Part shown: positions 1 to 7,178 of the stretch, piece by piece
Numbering within the stretch: position 1 is the stretch's first letter
How the letters are laid out: each line of letters starts with the position of its first letter
Source: an uncultured Bacteroidia bacterium
GTDB taxonomy: Bacteria; Bacteroidota; Bacteroidia; Bacteroidales; UBA932
NCBI GenBank assembly: GCA_902795785.1
Contig: CADBMK010000083.1
Coordinates: 1 to 14,705 of the forward strand
DNA length: 14,705 nucleotides
Direction of reading: 5' to 3'
Notes under the pieces: model-generated
What the model was told of the DNA's origin: nothing
Databases searched by the model: none
What the model saw: only the letters and a program-made list of their open reading frames with translations
Made by a program: the position numbers and the translations under genes

Positions 1-83
1 TCAGCAAGGATCAAGTAATAGCTGACGACTATGGTTACAGATATGGCGGAGCCTCAGTGCGCCTTGTCCGCGTGGTAGAATAA
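1..83 (+). CDS. C-terminal end of a gene truncated by the window edge, unidentified
   Basis: An open frame runs in from the left edge and ends at TAA 81-83. The last residues read DDYGYRYGGASVRLVRVVE. A closing ...G.SVRLVR.. segment resembles the C-terminus of secreted Bacteroidota proteins with a FISUMP/DUF1566-like fold, but about 26 residues are too few for a family call. The gene converges on the esterase gene with only 16 bp between the two stop codons, and no terminator is visible there. The frame is supported mainly by the sensible ending and by the absence of any other gene in the first 99 bases. Confidence 0.5.
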   Translation, partial: SKDQVIADDYGYRYGGASVRLVRVVE

Positions 84-99
84 CGGACTATTTCAAACT

Positions 100-984
100 T
101 TATCTTAGATAGAGCTTGAAAAAGTTCCAGATCTCACGGCAGGTATCCATATCCTTGAGAGCCCAGGAATGGGTACCTCCCGCTACTTCATAAAGACGGA
201 CCTCACTTCCGTTCTCTCCTGCAAAGTACCTGTGAAGGGTAACCTTCCTTGATTCAGGAGAAAGAGGAGCGAGTTCCGTCTTTTCATATCCGGCACATTT
301 ATCCTGACTTACAATGGCAGATACGGCGGACGGAACGCTTACATAAGCACCCCAGCCATATTTACCGTCGGGATCGCCCTCCCAGTGGGACGTTTTGTCC
401 GAAGTTCCGTGGATTTCCATGAAAGGAACGGGACGGGTACCCTTGGGGCCGTCGAAAAGCCATCTCATGGTAAGACCGGCCACTGAGGCAATCGCGGAGA
501 ATGTCGTATCCTGGCTCCAGGCCACTAAATAGCACATTTCTCCTCCGTTGGACATTCCTGAGAGAAACGTGTTCTTTCTGCTGAAACCGCATTCATTCTG
601 AAGTTTATGGGCGAGGTCAATGACAAGTGCCACATCGTCATCCTTCAGGTCTGCCTGTGAAGGATAACCCACGTTCCAGCCCGTCTTGCCGACTGAATTC
701 ACCCTACCCTGAGGATAACAAACGGCAAAACCTTCTTCACGGGCAACCTCCACCATCTCCCGGCGGTAACCGGCAGCCTTTCCGCCATAACCGTGGAGAA
801 CAAAAACAAGAGGCATATCCTTGGGATTGCTGTCAGGGATATACAGCCAGTATTCCCTTTCCATCCCATTATAAGTAAAAGTATGCTTTACGGCAGGATC
901 GTCTGTCCTGGTCTGGGCTGACACTACCCCAAAGAAAGCAGTTGAGATAACAACTGCACAGAGTAAAAATCTTAATGTTTTCAT
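100..984 (-). CDS. Secreted alpha/beta-hydrolase, CE1 / PHB-depolymerase-like esterase
   Basis: A 294-residue protein with a clear signal peptide: Lys3 and Arg5, a hydrophobic run to about residue 22, then VSAQ with likely cleavage near residue 23. The mature part is one alpha/beta-hydrolase domain. Visible landmarks are the oxyanion loop HGYGG (64-68), the segment GWNVGY (102-107), the nucleophile elbow GMSNG with Ser145, HGTSD with Asp196 as likely acid, and GGTHSW with His272 as catalytic base. This order fits the LpqC / feruloyl-esterase / polyhydroxybutyrate-depolymerase family (COG3509, CE1-related). In a gut-type Bacteroidota, release of feruloyl or acetyl groups from plant glycans is more plausible than PHB degradation, but the substrate cannot be read from the sequence. 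It is the second gene of an operon, 10 bp after the lactonase stop. The start lacks a Shine-Dalgarno and is preceded by an A-rich stretch. Confidence 0.85.
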   Translation of the reverse strand: MKTLRFLLCAVVISTAFFGVVSAQTRTDDPAVKHTFTYNGMEREYWLYIPDSNPKDMPLVFVLHGYGGKAAGYRREMVEVAREEGFAVCYPQGRVNSVGKTGWNVGYPSQADLKDDDVALVIDLAHKLQNECGFSRKNTFLSGMSNGGEMCYLVAWSQDTTFSAIASVAGLTMRWLFDGPKGTRPVPFMEIHGTSDKTSHWEGDPDGKYGWGAYVSVPSAVSAIVSQDKCAGYEKTELAPLSPESRKVTLHRYFAGENGSEVRLYEVAGGTHSWALKDMDTCREIWNFFKLYLR

Positions 985-994
985 TTTGTTTTAG

Positions 995-1963
995 TTAATA
1001 TGCGGCGAGGAATACCGGTTTATCATCTCCGGGTAGAACGAACGACGAACGCATAGGAGAAAGGAAACCGGTTTCAAGATTGAAATCATATAATTCAAGC
1101 GTACGGGAGTCACGGCACGCGGCCAGAAGATGCTCCCCGTCCGGAGTAATTATGAAACTTCGCGGATGGGCGCCCGTATTCCGATAATAGAGTTTTGAGA
1201 GCCTGCCATCGGCGGAAACGCCGAAGACGCAGATACCATCGTTACGGGTTCTGTGGGACGTGAGAAGAAAACGGCCGTCGCGGGTCATTCGGATATCGGC
1301 GCTGTCTCCGGAAGCCTCGTCGGCAAGTATTCGCTGATGCAGCACGAAAGACGGATGGATGGTATCCAGGTCGGCCGTGCGCCACGAGATAACCTCGCCG
1401 GACCACTCGGTGAGAAGATAAAGAATCTGCCGCTTGTCATCGAAGGTCATGAAACGCGGGCCCGATTCCGCTCCGGTCTGAAGATCCACGATCTTGACGA
1501 TTTCCCCGTCATCCGCAAGGCGAAAGATATGGACGCAGCCCAAGTCACGGTTGGCGGCGGCAAAGGTACCTCCCGGCAGGGCCACAACCTGATGCGGATG
1601 CCCGCCGAAGTCCTTCACATATACAAGTTTGTCAAGAGCCTCCAGATGCTTGCTGAAAACGGAAACCGTGCCTCTCCCGAAATCCGCGGTAAGGACATAC
1701 CTTCCCGCATTCAGAATATGGCACGGATCGGCACCTTCATTGGCGACAAAGGCGGTACGATGCCAACGCCCCTCCTCCATTTCGAAGGAATAAGCCCCGG
1801 AACGGGCTCCGCTTTCCGAGACGGTGTACGCGAAATGCTTTCCGACATCGATAAAAGAAGCGTTTGACGCGGGAGCGGAATACTCCTCGCGGAAAGAACC
1901 ATCCGCGAGATTCACTACCAATTCGTATATGGCCGAACCGTATGTTCCGACAAGCAGCTTCAT
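995..1963 (-). CDS. Lactonase-type seven-bladed beta-propeller (6-phosphogluconolactonase-like)
   Basis: A 322-residue protein without signal peptide, so probably cytoplasmic. Family repeats are easy to follow: VGTYGS at the N-terminus (5-10), NASF (34-37), DPCHI (79-83), GHPHQ (121-125), SGPRF (167-171), SADIRMTRDGRFLLTS (221-236) and HPRSFIITPDG (266-276). These match the lactonase/cycloisomerase-2 family (COG2706) containing Pgl of Escherichia coli, which hydrolyses 6-phosphogluconolactone in the oxidative pentose phosphate pathway. The protein is a little shorter than many homologues, and many Bacteroidota paralogues are of unknown substrate, so I leave the symbol empty. It is the first gene of the operon with the esterase. 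The start is set by a variant -7 box TATATTCG ending 6 bases upstream of the ATG. It is divergent from the HAD gene. Confidence 0.85.
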   Translation of the reverse strand: MKLLVGTYGSAIYELVVNLADGSFREEYSAPASNASFIDVGKHFAYTVSESGARSGAYSFEMEEGRWHRTAFVANEGADPCHILNAGRYVLTADFGRGTVSVFSKHLEALDKLVYVKDFGGHPHQVVALPGGTFAAANRDLGCVHIFRLADDGEIVKIVDLQTGAESGPRFMTFDDKRQILYLLTEWSGEVISWRTADLDTIHPSFVLHQRILADEASGDSADIRMTRDGRFLLTSHRTRNDGICVFGVSADGRLSKLYYRNTGAHPRSFIITPDGEHLLAACRDSRTLELYDFNLETGFLSPMRSSFVLPGDDKPVFLAAY

Positions 1964-1969
1964 AAGCGT

Positions 1970-1977
1970 CGAATATA
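1970..1977 (-). promoter_or_regulatory. Putative -7 promoter box for the lactonase-esterase operon
   Basis: Read on the minus strand this is TATATTCG, one mismatch from the Bacteroidota -7 consensus TAnnTTTG, and it ends 6 bases before the ATG at 1963. I do not see a convincing -33 TTTG about 20 bases upstream. The same octamer stands in front of the DUF4254 gene on the other strand. The transcript would have almost no leader. Confidence 0.4.
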
Positions 1978-1995
1978 AATATAGGGTATTTTCAG

Positions 1996-2003
1996 TATAT
2001 TTG
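1996..2003 (+). promoter_or_regulatory. -7 promoter box for the HAD-deformylase-hexosaminidase operon
   Basis: TATATTTG is a perfect match to the Bacteroidota -7 consensus TAnnTTTG. It ends only 4 bases before the ATG at 2008, so the transcript start should fall at or beside the start codon, giving a leaderless or nearly leaderless mRNA. No good -33 TTTG is visible. It lies back to back with the minus-strand box at 1970-1977. Confidence 0.6.
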
Positions 2004-2007
2004 CGCC

Positions 2008-2658
2008 ATGTTTTTCAAAGAAATAATATTCGATCTGGACGGAACCCTGCTAGACACGATTGACGACCTTGGAACGGCGTCAAACTATGCGATGGAGCAA
2101 TGCGGGTTCCCAACCCATCCGCTTGACAAATACAGGCAGAAAGTTGGCCACGGAATAAGGAACCTTATTATCAACGCCCTGCCACAGGGGCAGAGCGACG
2201 AGACCGTTGACAAGGCCCTGGCAATATTCGTTGACTACTATATCAGCCATATCGACGTCCACACAAAACCCTACGCCGGAATACCGGAACTGCTTCGTGA
2301 CCTTCAGGCCGCAGGCACCAAAGTGGCGATAGCCTCAAACAAGTTCCAGAGAGGAACCGAAAAACTAGCCGGGAAGTTCTTCCCGGACATCAGATTCTGC
2401 GCCCTTTTCGGAAACAGGGAAGGCGCCCCTCTCAAACCATCTCCGGAGATTGTCCGCGAGGCGATGAGGCTTGGCGGGGTTACTGATTCAGTTGCAATGG
2501 TGGGCGACTCTCCCACAGACATCAAGACAGCCAAGAATGCCGGAATCCCGGCCATAGCAGTCAGCTGGGGATTCAGGGGCAGAGACGACCTCAGTGCAGA
2601 ACAGCCGGACTATCTAATTGACAACATAGAGGACCTGAGAAAGCTGATCCTCCCGTAA
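2008..2658 (+). CDS. gph: HAD-family phosphatase, phosphoglycolate-phosphatase-like (Gph)
   Basis: A 216-residue haloacid-dehalogenase superfamily hydrolase of subfamily IA. Motif I is FDLDGTLLDT with nucleophile Asp9 and acid/base Asp11. An alpha-helical cap follows (about 20-85). Motif II is Ser110 in IASNK. Motif III is Lys143 in PLKPSP. Motif IV is VGDSPTDI (165-172) with Mg-binding Asp167 and Asp171. This is the pattern of phosphoglycolate phosphatase and of related pyrophosphatase or sugar-phosphate phosphatases; the actual substrate is open. There is no signal peptide, so it acts in the cytoplasm. It heads a plus-strand operon: the deformylase-like gene starts 13 bp after its stop. The ATG is chosen because motif I begins eight residues later and a -7 box lies just upstream. 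Confidence 0.85.
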   Translation: MFFKEIIFDLDGTLLDTIDDLGTASNYAMEQCGFPTHPLDKYRQKVGHGIRNLIINALPQGQSDETVDKALAIFVDYYISHIDVHTKPYAGIPELLRDLQAAGTKVAIASNKFQRGTEKLAGKFFPDIRFCALFGNREGAPLKPSPEIVREAMRLGGVTDSVAMVGDSPTDIKTAKNAGIPAIAVSWGFRGRDDLSAEQPDYLIDNIEDLRKLILP

Positions 2659-2671
2659 ATGACCACATACC

Positions 2672-3256
2672 ATGAACAAGTTAATTATCGCTCTCGCAGC
2701 CATTGCGACCCTTGCCTGTGCACCCAAGGCGCCTCTTAACACCTGGACCTCTGAGGAAAAAGCCCTTATTGAAGCCCAGGATTCCATAATGAGAGTCCTT
2801 CTGGTTACGGACAGCAAGGACAGCACCGTTCTCAGAACGCCCTGCGATACCCTCACGCATGAAATGCTCCTAAGCGAGGATTATGCAATCCTGGCCAGGA
2901 AGATGCTGGCAACGGTCAAATCCCCTCAGCAGGGCGGAGTGGGAATAGCCGGCCCGCAGGTGGGCATAAGCCGCAGGATTGTGGCCGTCATGCGATATGA
3001 CAAGCCGGGGAAACCGTTTGAATTATATCCAAACGCAAGGATTACAGCCTTCAGAGGCAAAAAAGAGTCCGGTCCGGAAGGCTGCCTTTCCATTCCGGGA
3101 AGAAGAGGGAACGTTCTCCGGTACAGGGACATAGACATAACCTACTCAACGCCTCAGGGCGATACAACCGAATCCGTTCAGGGATACTCAGCTATCATAT
3201 TCCAGCACGAGTGCGACCATCTTGACGGCGTGCTCTACACCGATTATCTTGACTGA
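2672..3256 (+). CDS. Exported peptide-deformylase homologue
   Basis: A 194-residue protein with all three peptide deformylase motifs: GVGIAGPQ (89-96) for motif 1, EGCLS (136-140) with metal ligand Cys138 for motif 2, and HECDH (179-183) with ligands His179 and His183 and catalytic Glu180 for motif 3. A housekeeping deformylase acts on nascent chains in the cytoplasm, but this one begins with a signal-like segment: MNK, a hydrophobic run LIIALAAIATLA, then Cys16. The residues before the Cys (TLAC) fit a lipobox only loosely, so it may be a lipoprotein or an ordinary secreted protein. About 40 extra residues separate the leader from the catalytic core. It sits between a HAD phosphatase and a secreted hexosaminidase, with gaps of 13 and 11 bp. 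The family call is firm; export is an inference from the N-terminus; the substrate outside the cytoplasm is unknown. Confidence 0.85.
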   Translation: MNKLIIALAAIATLACAPKAPLNTWTSEEKALIEAQDSIMRVLLVTDSKDSTVLRTPCDTLTHEMLLSEDYAILARKMLATVKSPQQGGVGIAGPQVGISRRIVAVMRYDKPGKPFELYPNARITAFRGKKESGPEGCLSIPGRRGNVLRYRDIDITYSTPQGDTTESVQGYSAIIFQHECDHLDGVLYTDYLD

Positions 3257-3267
3257 TTCCCCAGACT

Positions 3268-4884
3268 ATGAAAAAAACAATCCTATCAATGACAGGAGCG
3301 ATAATGCTTGGCTTCACTGCCGCAGCAGCCTCACCGCTTGACATCATACCGATGCCGGTAAGCGTGGAGGTAACCAGTGCGCAGCACACCTACAACGGCG
3401 ACGAACTGAAAATAGACATCGGCTCAAAGGCCTTTGCCCAGAAGACGGCAGGTCTTGAAGACTTTGCCAAAGAAGCCGCATACGAACTAAGAATAACCAA
3501 AAACAGGATCACAGTCAAGGCAAACGCCGAGCTCGGTGTCTTCTACGCCATGCAGAGCCTCAACCAGATGCTCGGAAGACTACGCCCGGAGGACAAGCCG
3601 TCCTGCACCGTCCTACAGTGCTGCAGGATTTTTGACTATCCGAGATTCCCATACAGGGGCCTTATGATTGACACGAGCCGGTATCTCCGTTCAAAGGAGT
3701 TCCTCCTCAGACAGATCGACGTCATGGCCCTGATGAAAATGAGCGTCCTTCACCTCCATCTCACCGACGACGAGGGCTGGAGAATGCAGATTGACCGTTA
3801 CCCGCGCCTTACCGCCGAGGCATCCCACAGATGGTGCTTCGACTGGGACACCTGGAGAAAGGCCGGACGGCGCCTGGTTCCGGAGGGCACGCCGGGGGCG
3901 TACGGGGGCTATTACACCAAGGACGACCTCAGGGAAATCATTGCCTACGCTGAAACCAAACACATCACGGTAATTCCCGAGATTGAGATGCCGGGGCACA
4001 GCGCCGAAGTCTTCAAAACATATACGGAACTTGCCTGCACGAGCCTCAGACATACGATGGAACGGCAGAAAGACCCTACTGCAAAGCGCAACGCAAAGGG
4101 AGAGCTTGTTGAAGAGGGCACGTTCAGGCTCTGGGACCTCTGCCCGGGCAAGGACGCAACCTTCGAATTCCTGGAAAACGTCCTGGACGAGGTGATGGAA
4201 GTATTCCCGTCCAAACTCATCCATATAGGAGGCGATGAAGCCATCAAGAAGGCCTGGACCGAATGCGACGACTGCAAAAAAAGGATGCAGGAACTGGGAA
4301 TAGAAACAGTGGACGAACTCCAGAGCTATTTTATCAAAAGAATCGAGAAGTTTGTCAATTCCCGCGGCAGAAGGATCATCGGCTGGAACGAGATCCTCAA
4401 GGGAGGACTCGCCCCGGATGCAACAGTGATGTCCTGGCAGGGCATTTCAGGAGGACTGAAGGCCATCGAACTTGACCACGACGTGGTGATGTGCCCGGAG
4501 GAGTACTGCTACCTGGACAGATATCAGGACAACCCGGACAACTGCCCGAGAGCATTCAGGACCTACGTTCCGCTGAGCAAGACCTACAGTTTCGAGCCTG
4601 CCAGCGAAACCATCCCAAAGGACAGGCTTCACCATCTTCTTGGAGTCCAGGGCAACCTCTGGGCTGAATTCGTACCCACTGATTCACACGCCGAGTATAT
4701 GCTTTATCCAAGGGCGTTTGCAATTGCCGAGACAGGATGGAGCCAGCCGGAGAAGAAAGAATACGAAGGATTCCGCAGGAGGGCCACCCTTCTGGAAAAC
4801 CTCATCGTCTCATACGGCTACAATGCCTTCGACCTCAAAACAGAGATGGGCGCTCCGACCGGGCCGATGGTGGAGACATATTAA
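3268..4884 (+). CDS. Secreted beta-N-acetylhexosaminidase, GH20
   Basis: A 538-residue glycoside hydrolase of family 20. It removes terminal beta-linked GlcNAc or GalNAc from glycans by substrate-assisted catalysis. A signal peptide covers about residues 1-21. The GH20b-type alpha/beta domain spans about 22-125, followed by the TIM barrel from YPRFPYRGLMID (125-136). Landmarks are LHLTDDEGWR (163-172), GGYYTKDDLREI (213-224), IPEIEMPGHS (236-245), HIGGDEA (319-325) with the catalytic pair Asp323-Glu324, GWNEIL (372-377), ATVMSWQG (385-392) and VQGNLWAE (460-467). The protein stops soon after the barrel, without the extra C-terminal binding modules that many Bacteroides homologues carry. It is the last gene of the operon with the HAD phosphatase and deformylase homologue. 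The likely role is periplasmic or surface host- or microbe-glycan breakdown, or peptidoglycan/chitin-fragment salvage. Confidence 0.93.
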   Translation: MKKTILSMTGAIMLGFTAAAASPLDIIPMPVSVEVTSAQHTYNGDELKIDIGSKAFAQKTAGLEDFAKEAAYELRITKNRITVKANAELGVFYAMQSLNQMLGRLRPEDKPSCTVLQCCRIFDYPRFPYRGLMIDTSRYLRSKEFLLRQIDVMALMKMSVLHLHLTDDEGWRMQIDRYPRLTAEASHRWCFDWDTWRKAGRRLVPEGTPGAYGGYYTKDDLREIIAYAETKHITVIPEIEMPGHSAEVFKTYTELACTSLRHTMERQKDPTAKRNAKGELVEEGTFRLWDLCPGKDATFEFLENVLDEVMEVFPSKLIHIGGDEAIKKAWTECDDCKKRMQELGIETVDELQSYFIKRIEKFVNSRGRRIIGWNEILKGGLAPDATVMSWQGISGGLKAIELDHDVVMCPEEYCYLDRYQDNPDNCPRAFRTYVPLSKTYSFEPASETIPKDRLHHLLGVQGNLWAEFVPTDSHAEYMLYPRAFAIAETGWSQPEKKEYEGFRRRATLLENLIVSYGYNAFDLKTEMGAPTGPMVETY

Positions 4885-4907
4885 TAGCTTAGAAATCAAT
4901 TAAATTT

Positions 4908-4923
4908 CAGTATATTCGTACTG
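4908..4923 (+). promoter_or_regulatory. Palindrome overlapping a putative -7 box before the DUF4254 gene
   Basis: CAGTA, six bases, TACTG form a perfect 5+5 inverted repeat. The variant -7 box TATATTCG (4911-4918) lies inside it. Either the box drives the 4942-7166 operon and the palindrome is an operator, or the symmetry is chance in an AT-rich gap. The ATG follows 18 bases after the palindrome, so this leader is longer than those of the other plus-strand units. No -33 TTTG stands out. Confidence 0.35.
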
Positions 4924-4941
4924 TAGATAATAATACTTTTT

Positions 4942-5544
4942 ATGAAACCGACAGAATTTAACGGACTTTTTGATAAAGTGGTAGCCGACTATCACAAATT
5001 CGATGACATATATAAAGAATGTGAAAACCCATATCAGGCTGGCACGCTCGAGTTCCTCCTTTACAAGAAATGCTGGATTGATGCTGTACAGTGGCATCTG
5101 GAGGATGTAATACGTGATCCTCAGATTGACCCTGCCCGTGCCCTTGAAATCAAGAGATGGATAGACCGTTCCAACCAGGAGCGCACCGATATGGTTGAAT
5201 ACATCGATTCTTTCTTCCTGGACAAATACAAGGATGTAAAGGTTCTGCCGGACGCAAGGATCAACACCGAGACTCCTGCCTGGGCAATTGACAGGCTTTC
5301 AATCCTCGCCCTCAAGATCTGGCACATGCACGAGCAGGCGGCACGTGAGGATGCGGCCGAGGAGCACAAGGCAAAATGTCAGGAGAAGTTGAACGTCCTT
5401 CTTACACAGAGAAAGGACCTCACCCAGGGCATAACCGAATTACTCGAGGACATCGAGGCGGGGCGCAAGTATATGAAGGTTTACAAACAGATGAAGATGT
5501 ACAACGACCCGGCTCTCAACCCTGTCCTCTATGCAAAGAAATAA
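4942..5544 (+). CDS. DUF4254 family protein
   Basis: A 200-residue soluble, mostly helical protein without signal peptide. I recognise DUF4254 from the segments WHLED (51-55), RSNQERTDMVEYID (76-89) and INTETPAWAIDRLSILALKI (107-126). The second half (about 130-185) is rich in Glu, Lys and Leu and could form a coiled coil. No biochemical function is established as far as I know, and no catalytic motif can be named. Its reading frame overlaps the start of the GT9 gene by 14 bp, a pairing that I recall as common in Bacteroidota, which points to a supporting role in surface glycan or LPS assembly. Expression of the two should be translationally coupled. Confidence 0.8.
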   Translation: MKPTEFNGLFDKVVADYHKFDDIYKECENPYQAGTLEFLLYKKCWIDAVQWHLEDVIRDPQIDPARALEIKRWIDRSNQERTDMVEYIDSFFLDKYKDVKVLPDARINTETPAWAIDRLSILALKIWHMHEQAAREDAAEEHKAKCQEKLNVLLTQRKDLTQGITELLEDIEAGRKYMKVYKQMKMYNDPALNPVLYAKK

Positions 5545-6544
5545 AAGCATACTCGTAATACGGCTTTCCGCTATCGGCGACGTGGCAATGAGCGTCCACG
5601 CCGTCAGGGAGCTTAGGAAGGCATACCCGGACTATCGGATAACCATATGCACCCGTGAAAGGCTTGCTGGATTCTTCTACGACATTCCGGACCTGGAATT
5701 CTTGTTCTTCCCGGCAAAGGCAAGTTTCATCGACCTGCTGAAGTTCACTGGCGAAGCCCGCAAGATGAAGTTCGGATACGTGGCGGACATCCAGAACAAC
5801 CTCAGGACGAGCATAATGAGAATCGGCCTTAAACTGTCCGGCTGCAAGGTTGCCGCATACGACCAGATGACCTACGAGAAATGGAAGGTTAAAAGACGTT
5901 TCGGGAAACGTCTTAAGCCTATCCGCAACAACGTACTGAGGTTCTGTGACGTGTTTGCAAAACTTGGGTTCCCGGTTCCGGATCCTGTGGTGGAGAAAAA
6001 GAAACTGCCGCTTCCGGAGGTGTTTGACAAACCCAAGAACGGCAACTGGATAGGCATCGCCCCGTTCTCAAGGAAGGAGAAGAAAATATACCCTCTGAAT
6101 TTGATGGCAGAGGTTGTGGGCATGCTTTCACAGAAGGCGGAAAAGATTTTCCTGTTTTCCGGTCCGGGAAAGGAAAAGCAGTATGCTGACAGTCTGGCTG
6201 CAAAGTATCCTAACGTCATACCGGTATTTGGAAAGACTGATTTCAACGGTGAGACGGCCCTGATTTCCAACCTGGACATCCTGATCACCATGGACTCGGC
6301 AACAATGCATATGGCAAGCCTTACGGGGGCCAACTTCCTCTGCATCTGGGGCGGAACCCATCCTGCCACCGGCTATTCGGCCTGGGGTGCAAACTGGAAA
6401 GAGAACTACATCCAGCTCAGCACGCCTTGCCGCCCATGTTCAAACTACGGTGAGGGAAAATGCAGACACAACTTCATGTGTCTCCGAGAAATAGACCCCG
6501 TTTACATAGTCTATAAAACCTTATCAAACATAAACCATGAGTAA
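5531..6544 (+). CDS. Glycosyltransferase family 9, ADP-heptose:LPS heptosyltransferase-like
   Basis: A 337-residue GT9 enzyme with GT-B fold. The N-terminal Rossmann half opens with ILVIRLSAIGDVAMSV (7-22), the family's conserved acceptor-side loop. The C-terminal half holds IGIAPFSRKEKK (174-185) and MDSATMHMASLTGANFLCIW (254-273), the nucleotide-sugar binding region where most members read D-S-G-P-x-H. A Cys cluster near the end (Cys300, 303, 311, 317) matches the C-rich tail of many GT9 proteins. Members move heptose or related sugars onto the LPS core at the inner face of the inner membrane. The start at 5531 lies inside the DUF4254 gene; there is no later ATG before the conserved first strand. 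Donor and acceptor cannot be told from sequence. Residues SAT instead of SGP may mark a lineage variant. Confidence 0.88.
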   Translation: MQRNKSILVIRLSAIGDVAMSVHAVRELRKAYPDYRITICTRERLAGFFYDIPDLEFLFFPAKASFIDLLKFTGEARKMKFGYVADIQNNLRTSIMRIGLKLSGCKVAAYDQMTYEKWKVKRRFGKRLKPIRNNVLRFCDVFAKLGFPVPDPVVEKKKLPLPEVFDKPKNGNWIGIAPFSRKEKKIYPLNLMAEVVGMLSQKAEKIFLFSGPGKEKQYADSLAAKYPNVIPVFGKTDFNGETALISNLDILITMDSATMHMASLTGANFLCIWGGTHPATGYSAWGANWKENYIQLSTPCRPCSNYGEGKCRHNFMCLREIDPVYIVYKTLSNINHE

Positions 6545-7166
6545 CCAAGATTATAAAAACCAAGCTCTTGCCGCCCTCAAGGGCAACTGGGCGCCGGCCG
6601 TTCTGGCCATGATCGTGTATGTTATCATTTCCGGGCTTGTTGAAACGCCTAACGTACTGAATGAGCTGAAAATTGTCAACTTATGGTACGCGGCTCCCAT
6701 CACCCTTGCAGGAATGCTTCTGATCGTTCCTTTAGCCCTCGGATTGATGAACGCCTACAAGGAACTTCTCCACGGCGACTACAGGGTCACCGGAAACGCA
6801 TTCCGGATTGCTTTCTCCGGCGGTAATTATCTCCACATACTCTGGGGATACATCCTTATGCTCATCAAGTTATTCCTCTGGTATCTTCTCCTCATCATTC
6901 CTGGAATCATCAAATGCTTCTCCTATGCATTGACTCCGTACATTCTTGTTGACGAGCCGGAGCTTTCAGCGCTGCAGGCAATCAAAAAGAGCAGGAAAAT
7001 GATGAAGGGACACAAATTCGACCTTTTCTGGCTGTTTCTCAGCTTCATAGGCTGGATAATCCTCTGCATCCTTACCTTCGGACTCGGAGCATTATGGCTC
7101 GGTCCATATATGTATACCTCTTATGCGGCATTCTACGAGGACGTAAAAGCCGGATATCAGGAATAA
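6537..7166 (+). CDS. DUF975 family integral membrane protein
   Basis: A 209-residue membrane protein. Hydrophobic segments lie at about 18-34, 50-70, 98-122 (possibly two) and 163-188, giving four to six membrane spans. The segment AIKKSRKMMKGHKFDLFWLF (148-167) followed by SFIGW and GLGALWLGPY (182-191) is typical of DUF975, a family of unknown function that in other bacteria is predicted to be an integral inner-membrane protein. The start overlaps the end of the GT9 gene by 8 bp (ATGAGTAA), so it is coupled to it. It is the last gene of the operon and converges on rimM with 12 bp between the stops. A role in envelope assembly follows only from its neighbours. Confidence 0.8.
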   Translation: MSNQDYKNQALAALKGNWAPAVLAMIVYVIISGLVETPNVLNELKIVNLWYAAPITLAGMLLIVPLALGLMNAYKELLHGDYRVTGNAFRIAFSGGNYLHILWGYILMLIKLFLWYLLLIIPGIIKCFSYALTPYILVDEPELSALQAIKKSRKMMKGHKFDLFWLFLSFIGWIILCILTFGLGALWLGPYMYTSYAAFYEDVKAGYQE

Positions 7167-7178
7167 TAAACTGGAAAA

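Noticed and set aside
1253..1867. 204-codon open frame on the plus strand opposite the lactonase gene
   Set aside because: It lies wholly antisense to a clear beta-propeller gene, has no recognisable motif, and has no start signal; a by-product of the codon pattern of the real gene.
3691..4224. 177-codon minus-strand frame inside the GH20 gene
   Set aside because: The GH20 barrel motifs on the plus strand cover the whole stretch; the antisense product resembles nothing and is rich in chance Val/Glu/Arg runs.
4891..4907. GAAAT/ATTTC inverted repeat after the GH20 gene as a terminator
   Set aside because: Only a 5 bp AT-rich stem with a seven-base loop and no T-run; too weak to call.
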